A stretch of 64,000 bases of DNA from the NCBI RefSeq assembly GCF_034043675.1, contig NZ_JAXCLA010000001.1:186001-250000 (forward strand). The letters run 5' to 3'. The position numbers were made by a program, and so were the translations under genes. This stretch comes from KK5 sp034043675 (lineage in GTDB: Bacteria > Pseudomonadota > Gammaproteobacteria > Burkholderiales > Burkholderiaceae_C). This document shows positions 44,049 to 51,963 of this stretch, in pieces (within the stretch, counting starts at the first letter, position 1; each line of letters opens with the position of its first letter). A model generated the notes under the pieces. It had not been told where the DNA came from. It did no database searches and saw nothing but the letters and a program-made list of their open reading frames with translations.

Positions 44049-44681
44049 ATGTCCTATGCCGCCGACGCGACGGGTCTCGTCCTCGCCAGCCTTGCGCGCC
44101 TGATCACCGGCGCGCAAGGTCACTGGAAGGGTTGCCCGCCCACCGCGCAGCAGCGCATCTACTTCGCCAATCACCAGAGCCATTTCGACTGGGTCCTGAT
44201 CTGGGCCGCGCTGCCGCGCGAACTGCGCGTCACCACGCGCCCGATCGCGGCGCGCGACTACTGGACCAGCAGCAAGCTCAAGGGCTGGCTCACCGCGGCC
44301 GTGTTCAACGCGGTCTACGTCAGCCGCACCCGCACGACGCCCGATGAAGACCCGCTGGAGCCGCTGGTGGACGCGTTGGCGGGCGGCTACTCGCTGGTGA
44401 TCTTTCCCGAGGGCACGCGCTCCAACAAGGGCGAGCCGCAGGCCTTCAAGGCCGGGCTCTACCACCTGGCGCAGCAGTTTCCCGAGGTCGAGCTGATCCC
44501 GACCTGGATCGACAACGTGCAGCGCGTGATGCCCAAGGGCGAGGTCGTGCCGGTGCCCATCCTGTGCACGGTGACCTTCGGCGAGCCGCTGAAGCTCGCG
44601 CCCGGCGAGGACAAGCGCGCCTTCCTCGACCGCGCCCGCCAGGCCGTGCTGGCGCAGCGCCCGATGACGGAGCCGGCATGA
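44049..44681 (+). CDS. PlsC-like 1-acyl-glycerol-3-phosphate acyltransferase
   Basis: The 210-residue protein has the PlsC catalytic box NHQSHFDW (H42, D47) and the acceptor motif FPEGTRSNKGEPQAFKAG, plus IPTWIDNVQRVMPKG. It is short, with only a weakly hydrophobic N-terminus, unlike the main PlsC with its N-terminal TM. Predicted to acylate a lysophospholipid or related acceptor. It is coupled to the CdsA-like gene (ATGA overlap). Confidence 0.88.
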   Translation: MSYAADATGLVLASLARLITGAQGHWKGCPPTAQQRIYFANHQSHFDWVLIWAALPRELRVTTRPIAARDYWTSSKLKGWLTAAVFNAVYVSRTRTTPDEDPLEPLVDALAGGYSLVIFPEGTRSNKGEPQAFKAGLYHLAQQFPEVELIPTWIDNVQRVMPKGEVVPVPILCTVTFGEPLKLAPGEDKRAFLDRARQAVLAQRPMTEPA

Positions 44682-45685
44682 ACACCGCGCCGATCATCAA
44701 TTTCTTCCGCGGCCTCGCTGCGCTGAGCGCGAACCAGCAGGTGTCACTGTTGTTTGCGATCCTGTTCGGGCTGCTGGCCTTGATCAGCCTCGGCGGGCTG
44801 GTGTATTCGCTGAAGGACCGCGAACCCGACAAGCGCCGCGACGATAACTGGCGCCAGTTCAGCCGTGACCTGAGGGCCCTGTGGGTCGGCTCGATCATGT
44901 TCTGGGTCGCCTGGGTCTCGGGTCCGATCGGCTCGACCCTGCTGTTCGGCGTGTTCTCCTTCCTGATCCTGCGCGAGTTCATCACGCTGATGCACACGGT
45001 GCGTGCCGACCACCGCAGCCTGATCCTGGCCTTCTTCGTCGTGCTGCCGTTGCAGTACCTGCTGGTCGGCACGCGGCGCTTCGACCTGTTCAGCGTGCTG
45101 ATCCCGGTCTACGGCTTCGTGGCGATCCCGGTGGCCTCGGCGCTGGCCGGCGACCCGAAGCGCTACCTGGAGCGCAACGCCAAGATCCAGTGGGGCATCA
45201 TGGTCTGCGTCTACGGCCTGTCGCATGCGCCGGCCCTGCTGCTGCTGGACTTCAAGGGCTACGAGGGCCGCGGCGCCTTCCTGCTGTTCTTCCTGGTGAT
45301 GGTGGTCGGCGTCGGCCAGATCGTGCAGGAGGTGGCGAGCCGCTCGGTGCGCAGCCGGCCGGTGGCGCGGCGGATCAGCCGCAGCTTCTCGCTGCGAGCC
45401 TGGTGGCTGGGCCTGCTGGCCGCGGCAATCACGGGCATGCTGCTGTACTGGATCACGCCGTTCAAGGTCGGCCAGGCGCTGGTGATGGCCGTGGTTGCCG
45501 CCGGTGCCGGCACCTTGGGCGGGCTGGTGATGAAGGCGCTCAAGCGGGACGCCGGCGTGATCTACTGGGGCAACCGCAGCTCGATCACCGGCGCGATCGG
45601 CCTGCTGGATCGCGCGGCCGTCATGTGCTTCGCTGCGCCCGTGTTCTTCCACTCCGTCCGCTGGTATTTCAAGGTGAATCTCTGA
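44678..45685 (+). CDS. CdsA-like phosphatidate cytidylyltransferase paralogue with divergent signature
   Basis: The 335-residue protein has eight or more TM segments and aligns with CdsA at its end: MKALKRDAGVIYWG, then SSITGAIGLLDRAAVMCFAAPVFF. The classic CdsA signature is KRxxxxKD...GHGGxxDRxD. Here the KR-D and DR survive, but the His-Gly-Gly is replaced by TGAIG and the last Asp by Ala. Either it has altered specificity or it is a partly degenerate enzyme. It is paired with the upstream PlsC-like acyltransferase and followed directly by ruvC (TGATG junction). The housekeeping CdsA is expected elsewhere. Confidence 0.8.
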   Translation: MNTAPIINFFRGLAALSANQQVSLLFAILFGLLALISLGGLVYSLKDREPDKRRDDNWRQFSRDLRALWVGSIMFWVAWVSGPIGSTLLFGVFSFLILREFITLMHTVRADHRSLILAFFVVLPLQYLLVGTRRFDLFSVLIPVYGFVAIPVASALAGDPKRYLERNAKIQWGIMVCVYGLSHAPALLLLDFKGYEGRGAFLLFFLVMVVGVGQIVQEVASRSVRSRPVARRISRSFSLRAWWLGLLAAAITGMLLYWITPFKVGQALVMAVVAAGAGTLGGLVMKALKRDAGVIYWGNRSSITGAIGLLDRAAVMCFAAPVFFHSVRWYFKVNL

Positions 45686-46245
45686 TGCGCATCCTCGGCA
45701 TCGATCCCGGTCTGCAGACGACGGGCTTCGGCGTCATCGACGCCGACGGCCCGCGGATGAGCTACGTCGCCAGCGGCACGATCCGCACCTCCGGCGGCGA
45801 GGGTCGCGCCGAGATCGGCGACCTGCCCGGCCGGCTGAAGATCCTGTTCGACGGCATCCGCGAGGTGACGGCGCGCTACCAGCCGCAGTGCGCGGCGGTG
45901 GAGATCGTGTTCGTCAACGTGAACCCGCAATCGACCTTGCTGCTGGGCCAGGCCCGCGGCGCGGCACTCACCGCGCTGGTCTCCTGCGACCTGGCCGTGT
46001 CCGAGTACACCGCCCTGCAGATGAAGAAGGCCATCGTCGGCCACGGCCACGCGAAGAAGGAGCAGGTGCAGGCGATGGTGCAACGCCTGCTCTCGCTGCC
46101 CGGCCTGCCGGGCAAGGACGCGGCCGATGCGCTGGGCCTGGCCGTCATGCACGCCCATGCGCGCGTATCCTTCGAAGCGATGAGCCGCTCGACGACGCTG
46201 CAGCGCAAGCAGCACGCCCAGTTCCGCGGCGGCCGCACCTACTGA
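45685..46245 (+). CDS. ruvC: Crossover junction endodeoxyribonuclease RuvC
   Basis: The 186-residue protein begins MRILGIDPGLQTTGFGV. Catalytic acidic residues are D7, E73 (AAVEIVF), D145 and D148 (GKDAADALG). It resolves Holliday junctions with RuvAB. The start shares a base with the stop of the CdsA-like gene. ruvA/ruvB are not in the window. Confidence 0.96.
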   Translation: MRILGIDPGLQTTGFGVIDADGPRMSYVASGTIRTSGGEGRAEIGDLPGRLKILFDGIREVTARYQPQCAAVEIVFVNVNPQSTLLLGQARGAALTALVSCDLAVSEYTALQMKKAIVGHGHAKKEQVQAMVQRLLSLPGLPGKDAADALGLAVMHAHARVSFEAMSRSTTLQRKQHAQFRGGRTY

Positions 46246-46257
46246 GGAGCACCCACC

Positions 46258-46872
46258 ATGTTCGGCATTTCCGACTACGGCGCCTTCGTGGCCGCCGTCA
46301 TCGTCTTCCTGCTGATTCCCGGCCCGGGCAACCTGGCGCTGATCTCGTCAACCGGCAAGGGCGGCATCAAGGGCGGCCTCGCTGCCACGCTGGGATTGAT
46401 CGCCGGTGATCAGGTGCTGATGTGGACCGCCGTCGCCGGCGTGGCGGCGCTGCTGGCGGCCTATCCCACCGCCTTCGCGGCGGTGCAGTGGCTCGGTGCC
46501 GGCTATCTCGCCTGGCTGGGCCTGCGGATGCTGTTCGCCAAGCCCGGCGACGCGCCGGTGCTGGTGATCAAGCCGCGCCACTACTTCAAGCAGGCCTTGG
46601 TGATCACGCTGCTGAATCCGAAGGCCATCGTGTTCTACATGGCCTTCTTCCCGCTGTTCGTGGACCCGGCCCGGCACCCGGGCCTGTCCACGTTCGCGGC
46701 CATGGCGGCGACGATCGCCGCGCTGACCTTCGCCTACGGCCTGATCGTCACCCTGCTGACGCACCGGCTGGCCGAGCGACTCAAGCAGAACCCGCGGATC
46801 ACGCGGGTGCTGGAGAAGATCGCCGGCACGATGCTGATCGGCTTCGGGCTCAAGCTCGCTCTGTCCCGCTGA
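46258..46872 (+). CDS. LysE/RhtB-family exporter
   Basis: The 204-residue protein has six TM segments and the family N-terminal motif VIVFLLIPGPGNLALISSTGKGGIKGGLAATLG, AGYLAWLGLRMLF and LLNPKAIVFYMAFFPLFVDP. Members export amino acids or homoserine lactones; the substrate is unknown. It starts 12 bp after ruvC. Its end overlaps the convergent aqpZ by 23 bp. Confidence 0.92.
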   Translation: MFGISDYGAFVAAVIVFLLIPGPGNLALISSTGKGGIKGGLAATLGLIAGDQVLMWTAVAGVAALLAAYPTAFAAVQWLGAGYLAWLGLRMLFAKPGDAPVLVIKPRHYFKQALVITLLNPKAIVFYMAFFPLFVDPARHPGLSTFAAMAATIAALTFAYGLIVTLLTHRLAERLKQNPRITRVLEKIAGTMLIGFGLKLALSR

Positions 46873-47542
46873 TCGCGCGGTACGCACCCGCGCCCAGCAC
46901 CGCGCCGACGATCGGCGCCACCCAGAACAGCCACAGCTGCTCGATCGCCCAGCCGCCAGCGAAGAAGGCCACGCCGGTGCTGCGCGCCGGATTCACCGAG
47001 GTGTTGGTGACCGGGATGCTGATCAGGTGGATCAGGGTCAGCGCCAGGCCAATGGCGATCGGCGCGAAGCCGGCCGGCGCGCGCTTGTCGGTGGCGCCCA
47101 TGATCACGATCAGGAAGAAGGCGGTCATCACGACCTCGCAGACGGCCGCAGCCAGCATCGAGTAGCCGCCCGGCGAGTGTTCGCCGTAGCCGTTCGAGGC
47201 GAAGCCTGCCGTCACGTCGAAGCCGGCCTTGCCGCTGGCGATCAGCAGCAGCACGGCACCTGCCGCGAGGCCACCCAGCACCTGCGCGACGATGTAGGGC
47301 AGCAACTGGCTGCCGGGGAAGCGGCCGCCGACCCACAGGCCTACCGAGACGGCGGGGTTCAGATGGCAGCCCGAGATGTGGCCGATCGCGAAGGCCATCG
47401 TCAGCACCGTCAGGCCGAAGGCCAGCGATACACCCAGCAGGCCGATGCCCACATGGGGAAAGGCCGCCGCCAGCACCGCGCTGCCGCAGCCGCCCAACAC
47501 GAGCCAAAAAGTGCCCAGAAATTCCGCACCGTACTTCTGCAT
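46850..47542 (-). CDS. aqpZ: Aquaporin Z
   Basis: The 230-residue MIP-family channel has six TM segments and two NPA motifs: SGCHLNPAVSVGLWVGGRF and NTSVNPARSTGVAFF. The start KYGAEFLGTFWLVLGGCGSAVLAA is diagnostic of AqpZ, with the narrow-filter Arg after the second NPA. Water-selective. The ATG at 47542 is used. Transcription is convergent with the LysE gene. Confidence 0.95.
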   Translation of the reverse strand: MQKYGAEFLGTFWLVLGGCGSAVLAAAFPHVGIGLLGVSLAFGLTVLTMAFAIGHISGCHLNPAVSVGLWVGGRFPGSQLLPYIVAQVLGGLAAGAVLLLIASGKAGFDVTAGFASNGYGEHSPGGYSMLAAAVCEVVMTAFFLIVIMGATDKRAPAGFAPIAIGLALTLIHLISIPVTNTSVNPARSTGVAFFAGGWAIEQLWLFWVAPIVGAVLGAGAYRAISGTERA

Positions 47543-47647
47543 GAGCTGCTTTCTTCGAGAGAGTGAAAAGGAGAGGCGATGCTAGGGACGGACGAACCCT
47601 GATCCGACTTCAAGTTAGGGGCAAGACTTGGCGCCGAACAAAGCAAA

Positions 47648-47675
47648 CGGGGGAGGCTCTTTCGAGCCTCCCCCG
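47648..47675 (-). terminator. Intrinsic terminator of the DUF4148 gene
   Basis: A 12-bp GC-rich stem (outer C/G pair plus GGGGGAGGCTC/GAGCCTCCCCC) has a 4-nt loop. On the minus strand it is followed by a T-rich run beginning TTTGCTTTGTT. It lies 22 bp past the stop of the DUF4148 gene. Confidence 0.88.
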
Positions 47676-47697
47676 TCAGGGGTTTCAGCGGGTGAAC

Positions 47698-48075
47698 TTA
47701 TTCAGCCAGCGTTTCAGCCTTCTTCGCGGCTTGCTTTTCGGCGAAGCGCTGCATCGCGGTCGGGTCTTCGCTGTTGATCGCAGCGAACTCACCGCTCTTT
47801 TGCGCTTCGCGCAACTCGGCCACGACTTGGGCGCGGGTCTTGCCTTGTGCGGCCGGTGCAGCGGCCACGTCACGTGCATTCGCTTGAGCGGCCGGGGCGC
47901 GGAGGAAGAAGCTCGGCTGGTCGCTGTTCAGCGCGGCCAGGTCACCGTTGGCGCGGGCGGCGGCCAATTCGGCCACGACTTCGGCGCGGGTCTTGCCGGT
48001 ATCGGCGGAAGCGGCATCGGCGAACACGACGCCGGCGGACAGCAGGGCAGCAGCAAAAATGGTCAGGGTCTTCAT
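47698..48075 (-). CDS. DUF4148 family exported protein
   Basis: The 125-residue protein has a Sec signal peptide (about 1-24, ending ASA) and two copies of the DUF4148 motif: GKTRAEVVAELAAARANGDLAALNSD (about 27-52) and GKTRAQVVAELREAQKSGEFAAINSED (about 80-105), joined by an Ala-rich linker. The family is abundant in Burkholderiales and of unknown function, often strongly stress-expressed. It is a monocistronic unit with its own strong terminator and a promoter-region palindrome. Codon use seems biased to common codons, consistent with high expression. Confidence 0.9.
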   Translation of the reverse strand: MKTLTIFAAALLSAGVVFADAASADTGKTRAEVVAELAAARANGDLAALNSDQPSFFLRAPAAQANARDVAAAPAAQGKTRAQVVAELREAQKSGEFAAINSEDPTAMQRFAEKQAAKKAETLAE

Positions 48076-48169
48076 GATGGATTCCTTTGCGTGAGACTTT
48101 GGTTGTTTCGTGGTCCCGAGCCTGGCGTTTGTCAGCGCTTCGTCCATGGAATGAACTGTATAGACCGAG

Positions 48170-48189
48170 GCCTAGGGAAAACACTAGGC
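48170..48189. promoter_or_regulatory. Operator-like dyad upstream of the DUF4148 gene
   Basis: GCCTAG-N8-CTAGGC is a perfect 6-bp dyad around GGAAAACA, about 95 bp upstream of the DUF4148 start. On the minus strand a TATACA -10-like hexamer (48162 to 48157) lies just downstream of it. The form resembles sites of LuxR-type response regulators in betaproteobacteria, which is recollection rather than proof. Confidence 0.5.
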
Positions 48190-48271
48190 GGCGTCGAACT
48201 GAGCATTCAGGAATCGTCAACAGTGGACCTTGCCTCCATAGAATCGCCGCTCGCTCAAGGAACCCTCCCCC

Positions 48272-50023
48272 ATGACCCTGACCCGGATGCTGGCCGGCTT
48301 CGTGCGCCGCCGCTGGCGCGCCTATGGCTCGGCCGCCGTGATGCTGGCCGCGATCGCGCTGCTGACGGTGTGGATTCCGCGCCAGGTCGGCCAGGTCGTC
48401 GATGGCCTGGCCGCCGGCAGGCTGCAAGGCCCGGCACTGCTGCAGCAACTGGCGCTGCTGGCCGGCGCGGGCCTGTCGATCTACCTGCTGCGCGTGGGCT
48501 GGCGGATGGCGCTGTTCGCCGCCTCGTACAGCCTGGGCCGCGAGCTGCGCACGCAGCTCTACGCGCGCCTCACGCTGCAAGGCCCCGCCTTCTTCCAGGC
48601 CCGCCGCACCGGCGACCTGATGGCCCTGGCCACCAACGACATCGATGCGATCGAGATGGCCGCCGGCGATGCGCTGCTGGCCGCCTTCGATGGCTCGCTG
48701 ACCCTGCTGCTGGTGCTGGCGATGATGACCTTGGGCGTCGACTGGCGCCTGGGCCTGGCCGCGCTGCTGCCCTTCCCCTTGATGGCCTTCGCGTTCTGGA
48801 AGATCTCCGACCATGTGCACCTCGCCTGGCAGAGTTCGCTGGCGCGCTTCTCGGACATGAACCAGCATGTGCAGGAAGGCCTGGCCGGCGTGCGCACGGT
48901 CCGCGCGCTAGGGCTGGTGGAGCGCAATGCGCAGCAGTTCAGCGAACGGGCCGCCAGCGCGGCGGAGGCGAGCTTCCGCGCGCAGCGCTGGGAGGCGGCC
49001 TACGAGCCCGCCGTCGGCATGACCCTGGGCCTGGGCATGGCGATCGCGCTGGGCTTCGGTGGCTGGCTGGTGGCGCATTCGCAGCTGAGCATCGGCCAGC
49101 TGACCTCGTTCACGATGTACCTGGGCCAGCTGATCTGGCCGATGTTCGCAGCCGGCTGGGTACTGTCGCTGCTGGAGCGCGGCAAGGCAGCGTGGGAGCG
49201 GCTGTCGCCACTGCTCGACGCGCCGCTGACGCTGGAAGATCACGGCACGGCCACCCTGCCGGCGCGGCCCGCGATCCGCTTCGAAGGACTCGGCTTCGCC
49301 TACCCGGAGGCGGCGACGCCGGCCCTCAAGGCGCTGACGCTGGCCCTGCATCCCGGCCAGACCCTGGGCATCGTCGGGCCGACCGGCGCCGGCAAGTCCA
49401 CCTTGCTGCGCCTGCTGCTGCGCCAGTTCGAGCCCAGCCAGGGTCAGGTCTTGATCGACGGCAGGCCCTTGCCCGAATTCGCGCTCGCCTCGCTGCGCAC
49501 GGCGATCGCCTGGGTGCCGCAGGAGCCCTTCCTGTTCTCCGCCTCGGTGGCCGAGAACATCGCGCTGGCCCGGCCCGGGGCCAGCCGTGCGGAGATCGAG
49601 CAGGCGGCACGGCTGGCCGCCGTCGACGACGACATCCGCCGCCTGCCGCAGGGCTACGAGACCGAGGTCGGCGAGCGGGGCGTGACTTTGTCCGGCGGGC
49701 AACGGCAGCGGGTGGCGATCGCCCGCGCGCTGCTGTCCGAAGCGCCCATCCTGCTGCTGGACGACGCGCTGTCGGCCGTGGACACCGGCACCGAGACGCA
49801 GATCCTCGACCACCTGCGCGAGCTGCGCGCCGCGCGGACGGAGCGCAGCGTCGTCATCGTCAGCCACCGCCTCAGCGCGGTGATGGAGGCCGATCACATC
49901 GTCGTGCTGCGTGGCGGGTGCATCGTCGAGCAGGGCCGCCATGAGGAGCTCGTCGAGCAGGCTGGCTGGTACGCGCAGCAGTGGCGCTATCAACAACTGG
50001 AGGCCTCCATTGAAGCCCTCTGA
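48272..50023 (+). CDS. ABC exporter half-transporter, MdlA-like
   Basis: The 583-residue protein has an N-terminal six-TM exporter domain (about 1-310) and a C-terminal ATPase: Walker A GPTGAGKSTLLRLL, Q-loop WVPQEPFLFSASVAENIAL, signature TLSGGQRQRVAIARAL, Walker B ILLLDDALSAVDTGTETQI, switch SHRLSAV. The D following Walker B replaces the usual catalytic Glu (LLLDDA), so this is probably the degenerate site of a heterodimer. Its partner follows immediately. It resembles MdlA/YheI multidrug-type exporters; the substrate is unknown. Confidence 0.9.
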   Translation: MTLTRMLAGFVRRRWRAYGSAAVMLAAIALLTVWIPRQVGQVVDGLAAGRLQGPALLQQLALLAGAGLSIYLLRVGWRMALFAASYSLGRELRTQLYARLTLQGPAFFQARRTGDLMALATNDIDAIEMAAGDALLAAFDGSLTLLLVLAMMTLGVDWRLGLAALLPFPLMAFAFWKISDHVHLAWQSSLARFSDMNQHVQEGLAGVRTVRALGLVERNAQQFSERAASAAEASFRAQRWEAAYEPAVGMTLGLGMAIALGFGGWLVAHSQLSIGQLTSFTMYLGQLIWPMFAAGWVLSLLERGKAAWERLSPLLDAPLTLEDHGTATLPARPAIRFEGLGFAYPEAATPALKALTLALHPGQTLGIVGPTGAGKSTLLRLLLRQFEPSQGQVLIDGRPLPEFALASLRTAIAWVPQEPFLFSASVAENIALARPGASRAEIEQAARLAAVDDDIRRLPQGYETEVGERGVTLSGGQRQRVAIARALLSEAPILLLDDALSAVDTGTETQILDHLRELRAARTERSVVIVSHRLSAVMEADHIVVLRGGCIVEQGRHEELVEQAGWYAQQWRYQQLEASIEAL

Positions 50024-51779
50024 AACGCGCCAGGAGGCCCGCCCCTGGGAGGCGATGGGCCTGCTGATGGAATCGGCCGCGCCCGAGCGGCCACGCCTCG
50101 TGCGCGGCTTCTTGTGGCTGTGCGCGGCCGCCGGCATGGAGGCGATGGGGCCCATCATCGGCAAGCACTACATCGACACCTACCTGCTGCCGCAGCACTT
50201 CGACGCACAGGCGATGGCGCTGCTGCTCGGCACCCTGCTGCTGTGCGGCTGGTCGGCCAGCTGGATCCGCTATGCGCAGCTGGCGCGCATGGCGGGCATC
50301 GCGCGGCGCTCGGTGCTGCGCCTGCGCGAGCGGGTCTATGCCCACGTGATGGGCCTGCCGATGGCCTTCTTCGACAAGACGATCACCGGCCAGTTGGTCA
50401 GCCGCGTGACCAACGACACCGAGGCGGTCAACATGCTGTACCGCCAGGTGCTGTACGTGATGCTGGACTCGGGCATCGTCGTGCTGGGCTCGATGACGGC
50501 GATGGCCTGGTTGGACTGGCGGCTGATGCTGATCGTCGCGCTGCTGGTGCCGGCGATGCTGGCCATCATCACGCTGTACCAGCGCTGGAGCGCACCGGCG
50601 GTGCAGTTGCAGCGCCAGCTGCGCAGCGACATCAATGCGCAGATGGCCGAGAGCATCGCCGGCATGGCTGTGCTGCAGGCGGCCGGCGCGGCACCGCGCT
50701 TCGGCGAGCGCTTCGGCCGCACGAACCAGGCGCACTTCCACTCGCGCCTGGCCGAGCTGCGTGCCAATGCCTGGCTGCTGCGGCCGGCGCTGGACCTGCT
50801 GAACGTGCTGCTGCTGGTGACGGTGATCTACGGCTTCGGCCGGCGCGACCTGTCGGGCCTGGAGATCGGCCTGCTGTATGCCTTCCTCAGCTACATCGCC
50901 CGCGTCGTCGAGCCGCTGATCCAGATCACGCTGCAGTTCGGGCAGCTGCAGCAGTCGATGGTGGCGGCCTCGCGCGTGCGCACGCTGCTTCAGGAGCAGG
51001 CGCCGGCGGACACCACGGCGTCGGGTGGCGAGGTCGCCGCGGGCCGCATCGACATCGAGGCGCTGGACTTCGGCTACGACCCGGCGCATCCGGTGCTGCA
51101 CGGCCTGACCCTGGACATGCCCGCCGGCAGCTTCACCGGCATCGTCGGCCACACGGGCAGCGGCAAGTCCACGCTGATGTCCCTGCTGCTGCGCTTCTAC
51201 ACGGCGCAGCAGGGCCGCATCGCGATCGACGGCCGGCCGCTGGCGACGATCCCCGACGCCGCCTTCCGCGCCGCCGTGGGCCTGGTGCCGCAGGAGCCCT
51301 ACCTGATGGCGGCCAGCGCGCGAGAGAACATCGCCATGGGCCGGGCGATCCCCGAGGAGCGCATCGTCGCCGCGGCGAAGGCCGCACGCATCGACGAGTT
51401 CCTGTCGGCCCTGCCACAGGGCTACGACACGCTGCTGGGCGAAGGCGGCGCACGGGTCTCGACGGGCCAGAAGCAGCTGATCGCGATGGCCCGGGCGCTG
51501 GCCGGCGAGCCGCGACTGCTGTTCCTCGACGAGGCCACGTCCAACATCGACAGCGCCACCGAGCGGGTGCTGAGCGAAGCGCTGCAGGCGCTGCGCGGCC
51601 GGGTCACGATCGTGGCCATCGCGCACCGCCTCTCGACCATCCGCGACGCGGACCAGATCGTCGTGCTGAACCACGGCCGCCTGGTCGAACGCGGCACGCA
51701 TGCGGCGCTGATGGCGCACGAAGGCGGGCTCTACCAGCGCCTCGTCCAGCTTCAATCGCTTGAAGCAATAGACGAGTAA
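50010..51779 (+). CDS. ABC exporter half-transporter, MdlB-like
   Basis: The 589-residue exporter subunit has a six-TM domain then Walker A GHTGSGKSTLMSLL, Q-loop LVPQEPYLMAASARENIAMG, a shifted signature GARVSTGQKQLIAMARAL (STGQK instead of SGGQR), Walker B LLFLDEATSNIDSATE with catalytic Glu, and switch AHRLSTI. With the upstream gene it forms an asymmetric heterodimer: one canonical and one degenerate site. A TTG start at 50010 with GGAGG 6 bp upstream fits and overlaps the previous gene by 14 bp; the first ATG is at 50055. Confidence 0.88.
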   Translation: MKPSETRQEARPWEAMGLLMESAAPERPRLVRGFLWLCAAAGMEAMGPIIGKHYIDTYLLPQHFDAQAMALLLGTLLLCGWSASWIRYAQLARMAGIARRSVLRLRERVYAHVMGLPMAFFDKTITGQLVSRVTNDTEAVNMLYRQVLYVMLDSGIVVLGSMTAMAWLDWRLMLIVALLVPAMLAIITLYQRWSAPAVQLQRQLRSDINAQMAESIAGMAVLQAAGAAPRFGERFGRTNQAHFHSRLAELRANAWLLRPALDLLNVLLLVTVIYGFGRRDLSGLEIGLLYAFLSYIARVVEPLIQITLQFGQLQQSMVAASRVRTLLQEQAPADTTASGGEVAAGRIDIEALDFGYDPAHPVLHGLTLDMPAGSFTGIVGHTGSGKSTLMSLLLRFYTAQQGRIAIDGRPLATIPDAAFRAAVGLVPQEPYLMAASARENIAMGRAIPEERIVAAAKAARIDEFLSALPQGYDTLLGEGGARVSTGQKQLIAMARALAGEPRLLFLDEATSNIDSATERVLSEALQALRGRVTIVAIAHRLSTIRDADQIVVLNHGRLVERGTHAALMAHEGGLYQRLVQLQSLEAIDE

Positions 51780-51963
51780 GCTCTGTGGCAAGCCCGGTGC
51801 CCGCTTTCGGCCGGGCGCAACGGTTGGGCCTGGCAGTCGGTGAAGCATTTCACGCTTGGGCAGTGCGCCAGGCACAAGTTCTTGCCCGGTTCCTGGGCCA
51901 TCCCCTATAAGGGGGAGATAAGCGAGAAGCGCCTTCACTGGGCTGACTTGCAGGAGCCCCTGA

